This document shows positions 60,600-64,000 of a stretch of 64,000 nucleotides of DNA, in pieces. The notes under the pieces are model-generated. The model did not search any database. It saw nothing but the letters and a program-made list of their open reading frames with translations, and was not told the origin of the DNA. Source of the stretch: DATJIG01 sp050260515 (lineage in GTDB: Bacteria; Pseudomonadota; Alphaproteobacteria; SMXQ01); assembly GCA_050260515.1 (NCBI GenBank), contig JBLNCI010000010.1, positions 50,305-114,304 of the forward strand, written 5' to 3'. Positions within the stretch are counted from its first letter, which is position 1, and every line of letters begins with the position of its first letter. Made by a program: the position numbers and the translations under genes.

Positions 60600-61997
60600 G
60601 TGGATATGCCGAGCCGTTTTTCCGTTTCCGAAGCCGACCAATACGTCCCTCCCGTTCCATTCGCCGAGGCCGTGCGGACGTGGGTGAAGGTCGCCCTCCT
60701 CAGCTTCGGGGGGCCCGCGGCCCAGATCGCGGTGATGCACCGGATCCTCGTCGACGAGAAGAAGTGGATCGGCGAGAACCGTTTCCTCCACATCCTCAAC
60801 TTCTGCATGCTGCTGCCGGGCCCCGAGGCGAAGCAGCTTGCCGTTTACATCGGCTGGCTCATGCATCGCACGTGGGGCGGGATCGTTGCCGGCTCCCTAT
60901 TCGTGGTGCCCGGGCTCGTCGTGATCATGGCCCTGAGCTGGATCTACGCGCTCTACGGTGCGGTGCCGGCGATATCCGCGCTGTTCGTCGGCCTGAAGGC
61001 CGCCGTGCTCGCCATCGTCGTCGAGGCCGTAGTCCGCATTGGCAAGCGCGCGCTACGCAACAACGTCATGGTCGGCCTCGCCGCCGTCGCATTCGTCGCG
61101 CTCTTCGTGTTCGGCGTGCCGTTCCCCTGGGTGGTGCTGGTCGCGGGCGTGATCGGGTTCACGGGCAATCAGGCGGGCATAGCGGCGTTCGCCCCAGCCG
61201 GCGGCGGCCACGGCCCCGCCAAGAGCGGCGCGGTCGCGGACAAGGATTCCCTGCTCGGAGCGACGATCCCGCCGCATGCGCGACCGGCGCTCGCGCGCAC
61301 CATCCAGGTCGCGGCACTGTGGATCGCGTTGTGGTTTGCGCCGGTGATTGCCGTCGCGCTGGCGGGCGCGCCGCCGGTGTTCGTCGACATCGGCGTGTTC
61401 TTCTCGAAGGCGGCCGTGGTCACGTTCGGTGGAGCGTATTCGGTCCTGGCCTACGTCGCGCAGGCCGCCGTCGACACCTATCAGTGGCTGAAGCCCGGCG
61501 AGATGCTCGATGGCCTCGGCATGGCCGAGACCACGCCCGGGCCGCTGATCATGGTGCTGCAGTTCGTCGGCTTCATGGCTGCGTTCCGGGCACCCGGCCC
61601 GCTCGACCCGCTCCTCGCGGGCACGCTCGGCGGGCTGCTCACCACCTGGGTGACGTTCGTGCCGTGCTTCCTGTGGATCTTCGCCGGCGCGCCCTACATC
61701 GAGGCGCTACGCGGCAACAAGGCACTCGGCGCCGCGCTGTCGGCGATCACCGCCGCCGTGGTCGGCGTGATCCTCAACCTCGCGGTGTGGTTCGCGCTGC
61801 ACACCCTCTTCCACGAGGTGTGGAGGGTCCCGGGCCTCGCCCTCGATATCCCGATCTTGACGAGCATCGATCCTTGGGCGTTCGCGCTCTCGGCCGCGGC
61901 GATGATCGCCATCTTTCGCTTCAAGGTCGGAATGATCCCGACACTGCTTGCCTGCGCGGGCGTCGGGCTCGTTCTTTATTTCTCAGGACTCCTTTGA
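60600..61997 (+). CDS. chrA: Chromate transporter ChrA
   Basis: Inner-membrane CHR-family exporter of chromate. The 465 residues form two homologous halves with about ten to twelve transmembrane segments. The family motifs appear twice: ALLSFGGPAAQIAVMHRILV and FCMLLPGPEAKQLAVYIG in the first half, and AAVVTFGGAYSVLAYVAQAA and GMAETTPGPLIMVLQFVGF in the second. The start is a GTG at 60600 with GAGAGG 9 bases upstream; ATG 60606 is an alternative. The upstream gap from 60332 has no clear promoter. It is not part of the flagellar set. Confidence 0.93.
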   Translation: MDMPSRFSVSEADQYVPPVPFAEAVRTWVKVALLSFGGPAAQIAVMHRILVDEKKWIGENRFLHILNFCMLLPGPEAKQLAVYIGWLMHRTWGGIVAGSLFVVPGLVVIMALSWIYALYGAVPAISALFVGLKAAVLAIVVEAVVRIGKRALRNNVMVGLAAVAFVALFVFGVPFPWVVLVAGVIGFTGNQAGIAAFAPAGGGHGPAKSGAVADKDSLLGATIPPHARPALARTIQVAALWIALWFAPVIAVALAGAPPVFVDIGVFFSKAAVVTFGGAYSVLAYVAQAAVDTYQWLKPGEMLDGLGMAETTPGPLIMVLQFVGFMAAFRAPGPLDPLLAGTLGGLLTTWVTFVPCFLWIFAGAPYIEALRGNKALGAALSAITAAVVGVILNLAVWFALHTLFHEVWRVPGLALDIPILTSIDPWAFALSAAAMIAIFRFKVGMIPTLLACAGVGLVLYFSGLL

Positions 61998-62018
61998 TGC
62001 ACACCATGGGAGGAGGTC

Positions 62019-62669
62019 ATGAGGGGACTGGCACGGATTGCAGTCGCTGTGCTGCTCACCTCAGCGACGCCTGTCGCCATGGCTGAGCAACTGCGCTTCG
62101 AGGACGACCGGATTGGCTCGCCACCTGCCGGGTGGATGCTCACCGCGACGGGCGTGGGCACGCCGGTATGGACCGTCGAGGCCGACGATAGCGCTCCATC
62201 AAAGTCGAATGTCCTGAAACAATCCGGCAAGGCGACGTTCCCGGTGGCCCTGAAGCTCGGCACAGACATTCGGGACGGGTACGTCGAGGTGAAATTCCGG
62301 CCCCTCGCAGGATCGGAGGATCGCGCGGGGGGCATCGTTTGGCGAGCTGTGGACGCGAATAATTATTACGTCGTCCGTGCGAATGCCCTCGAGGACAACG
62401 TCGTGCTGTACAAGACCGTGGACGGCAAACGGAGCCCGCTGAATATCGTCGGCCGAACAGGTGGCTACGGCGTCAACGCGGCGGTGCCCTCGGGGCAGTG
62501 GCACACACTCCGCGTCGACTTCGCGGGTCCCCGCTTCACTGTGACCTTCGATGGCAAGCAGATGTTCGAGGTAGATGACACGACCTTCGCCGGTCCCGGC
62601 ATGGTCGGGTTGTGGACGAAGGCAGACAGCGTGACGGTGTTCGACAGCTTCGGCTACGGCGAGCGCTAG
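62019..62669 (+). CDS. Secreted GH16/LamG-like domain protein
   Basis: 216 residues with a signal peptide (MRGLARIAVAVLLTSATPVAMA). The mature domain is a concanavalin-type beta sandwich resembling 3-keto-disaccharide hydrolase/family-16-like proteins: GIVWRAVDANNYYVVRANAL, VLYKTVDGKRSPL, QWHTLRVDFAGPRFTVTFDG and GPGMVGLWTKADSVTVFDSF. Substrate unknown. It follows chrA by 21 bases with GGAGG before the ATG, so it is co-transcribed. The pairing of chrA with such proteins and a DUF1259 protein is seen in other proteobacteria. Confidence 0.75.
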   Translation: MRGLARIAVAVLLTSATPVAMAEQLRFEDDRIGSPPAGWMLTATGVGTPVWTVEADDSAPSKSNVLKQSGKATFPVALKLGTDIRDGYVEVKFRPLAGSEDRAGGIVWRAVDANNYYVVRANALEDNVVLYKTVDGKRSPLNIVGRTGGYGVNAAVPSGQWHTLRVDFAGPRFTVTFDGKQMFEVDDTTFAGPGMVGLWTKADSVTVFDSFGYGER

Positions 62670-62735
62670 CCGTGGCGCTTGGCATCGCCGCCGTCCCGGC
62701 GCCTGTTCGATCTCAGGCCCCAAGAGGAGGATGTG

Positions 62736-63620
62736 ATGATCAAGCTTATGAACACACTTGCGACGGCGGCGTTTGTCGCCGCCGCCATGCCCGCCGCCGC
62801 CGCCGACGTCGACTGGTCGAAGGTCGATGAGGCGTTCGGGAAGAAGGGGGCGATGCAGGCGGGCGACGTGTACCGCGTCACGTTTCCGCGCAGCGATCTC
62901 CAGGTCACGCTCGACGGCGTCGCCCTGAAGCCGGGCTTCGCGTCGGGAAGCCATCTCGAGATGAAGGCGATGGGCGACCGCGCCATGCTCATGGGCGATC
63001 TCGTCCTCACCGAAAGCGAGGTGAATCCGGTGATGGAGCGTCTGCTCGACGGCGGCGTCGAGGTGACGGCGATCCACAATCACCTGCTGCGCACGTCACC
63101 GGAGCTGTTCTACATGCACGTCGGCGGCGCGGCCGATCCGGTGGCGATGGCGAAGACGATCCACGACGCGCTCACGGCGAGCAAGACACCGCTGACATCG
63201 GCTCCCGCGAGCCCGCCGCCGCAGCTCGACCTCGACACCGCGGCCATCGACGGCGTGCTGGGCGCCAAGGGCAACAACAACGGCGGCGTGTACCAGTTCA
63301 GCATTCCGCGCGGCGACGCGATCTCCGAAGCGGGCATGGCGGTCCCGCCGGCGATGGGAACGGCGATCGCCATCAACTTTCAGCCGACCGGCGGCGGCAA
63401 GGCGGCGATCACCGGGGATTTCGTCCTGCTCGGGAGCGAGGTTCAGCCGGTGCTCAAGGAGCTGCGCGGCAACGGCATCGACGTGACGGCGCTGCACAGT
63501 CACATGATCGACGACCAGCCGCACGCCTACTTCATGCATTTCTGGGCGAACGACGACGCGGGCAAGCTCGCCCGCGGACTGAAGGCGGCGCTCGGTCACG
63601 TCAACGTGGCGAAGGGGTGA
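62736..63620 (+). CDS. DUF1259 (LppY/LpqO-type) secreted protein
   Basis: 294 residues with a signal peptide (MIKLMNTLATAAFVAAAMPAAAA). Two homologous DUF1259 repeats follow. Each has a VYRVTFPRSDLQV or VYQFSIPRGDAIS strand, then a MGDLVLTESEVNPVMERLLD or TGDFVLLGSEVQPVLKELRG block, then VTAIHNHLLRTSPELFYMH or VTALHSHMIDDQPHAYFMH. The paired His residues suggest a metal site. AGGAGG lies 5 bases before the ATG at 62736. It is third in the chrA group. The family is uncharacterised. Confidence 0.82.
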   Translation: MIKLMNTLATAAFVAAAMPAAAADVDWSKVDEAFGKKGAMQAGDVYRVTFPRSDLQVTLDGVALKPGFASGSHLEMKAMGDRAMLMGDLVLTESEVNPVMERLLDGGVEVTAIHNHLLRTSPELFYMHVGGAADPVAMAKTIHDALTASKTPLTSAPASPPPQLDLDTAAIDGVLGAKGNNNGGVYQFSIPRGDAISEAGMAVPPAMGTAIAINFQPTGGGKAAITGDFVLLGSEVQPVLKELRGNGIDVTALHSHMIDDQPHAYFMHFWANDDAGKLARGLKAALGHVNVAKG

Positions 63621-64000
63621 GGAGAGGGGGGCCGAGGCGGTCGAGCCGGGTCCGCTTCGGCGTTTCTCCACAGTCTGCCGGTCGATGCCGGCAAACTTTC
63701 CACAGCCCCCTTGTGCCGCGTTTCTCCTGCGCGCATCGTCTCGGCATCGCGACAAGCGAGGGGAGCTATTGCGCATAGCGATCCCGAATGACGCGAAGAA
63801 GCCGCGAGAGGCCCCCGACAACCGGGACACCGGCGCGGCGGATGACGTTGAGAGGCAACGGCGCTTCCCCTTCGGGTCGCGACGCACTTCTTCTCAGGTA
63901 CCGATAACAACAGCGTCGCGATCCGGCGACTGAGGCAGCATCGGTAGGCTTGGCTACGCTTTCAAGGCAGCGTGGCACCCTACTGACCCTTATGGGGAAG
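63621..64000. other. No gene recognised at the right end
   Basis: 380 bases after the DUF1259 gene. Short open frames on both strands (up to about 100 codons) have no ribosome site and no recognisable family. No T-run terminator, repeat or clear promoter was found. A gene entering from the right edge cannot be excluded. Confidence 0.6.

Noticed and set aside
63685..63978. Short open frames on both strands at the right end
   Set aside because: No ribosome sites, no recognisable domain, overlapping each other; composition like non-coding shadow frames.

Overview
The window is a GC-rich stretch of an alphaproteobacterial chromosome, almost entirely devoted to building and controlling a flagellum. 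The organism group is inferred from the regulators: CtrA, ChpT, SciP (DUF1153), FlbD, FliX, a DksA with only one zinc-site cysteine, and MotE. FlhF/FlhG-like proteins and a CheZ-type phosphatase favour a Rhodospirillales-like relative with a polar flagellum over a Rhizobium-like one. That placement is inference only. No rRNA, tRNA, CRISPR array or insertion sequence was seen.

Layout. 1-2245 (minus): 5' part of moaA and a soluble PAS histidine kinase of the PleC/DivJ type. 2495-8888 (plus): chpT, then cheA-cheW-cheY-cheB-cheR, ending at a bidirectional terminator. 8957-9682 (minus): ctrA. 9956-11709 (plus): fliI-fliJ. 23011-11716 (minus): sciP and the fliF-fliG-fliH-fliN-flbD-flhA-flhF-flhG operon, ending with a Flg_hook-domain protein. 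27559-23180 (minus): hook operon fliK-flgD-flgE. 32507-27809 (minus): flagellin, a 70-residue protein, fliD, fliS. 32935-38093 (plus): TPR/GT41 glycosyltransferase, CmcI-like protein, NeuD-like acetyltransferase, DegT aminotransferase. 47139-38400 (minus): flgI, rod-binding protein, FlgN-like, flgK, flgL, fliW, a small unknown, then rfbF, rfbG and a sugar C-methyltransferase. 47408-48430 (plus): fliX and dksA. 48610-49080 (plus): a secreted cupin. 52446-49136 (minus): flgF-flgG-flgA-flgH. 52753-60331 (plus): fliL-fliM-DUF6468-motE, cheY2, cheZ and a very large periplasmic protein. 60600-63620 (plus): chromate transporter plus two secreted proteins.

The regulation can be read from the DNA. CtrA boxes (TTAA-N7-TTAA, perfect or one mismatch) lie before ctrA, fliI, cheA, fliF and fliX. 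Sigma-54 elements (GG-N10-GC) lie before the hook operon, flagellin, flgI operon and flgF operon. Each is accompanied upstream by a 15-bp palindrome CGGCA-N5-TGCCG, which also sits next to the fliF promoter. I infer that this is the FlbD-binding element. Together with SciP and FliX this looks like the Caulobacter-type hierarchy: CtrA drives early genes, and FliX/FlbD then switch on sigma-54 genes and may repress fliF. The flagellin leader also carries a hairpin with AGGAA in its loop just upstream of a GGAGG ribosome site, while fliW is in the flgKL operon. This is the arrangement expected for CsrA-FliW control of flagellin, although csrA is not in the window.

The least ordinary part is the set of sugar genes on both sides of the flagellin and hook-junction genes. 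They predict a CDP-4-keto-6-deoxyhexose-derived, methylated and/or aminated, acylated sugar and a TPR-GT41 transferase, most simply a flagellin glycosylation system. The convergent ends of its two halves are separated by an intergenic region with eight copies of TGTCCCA in both orientations.
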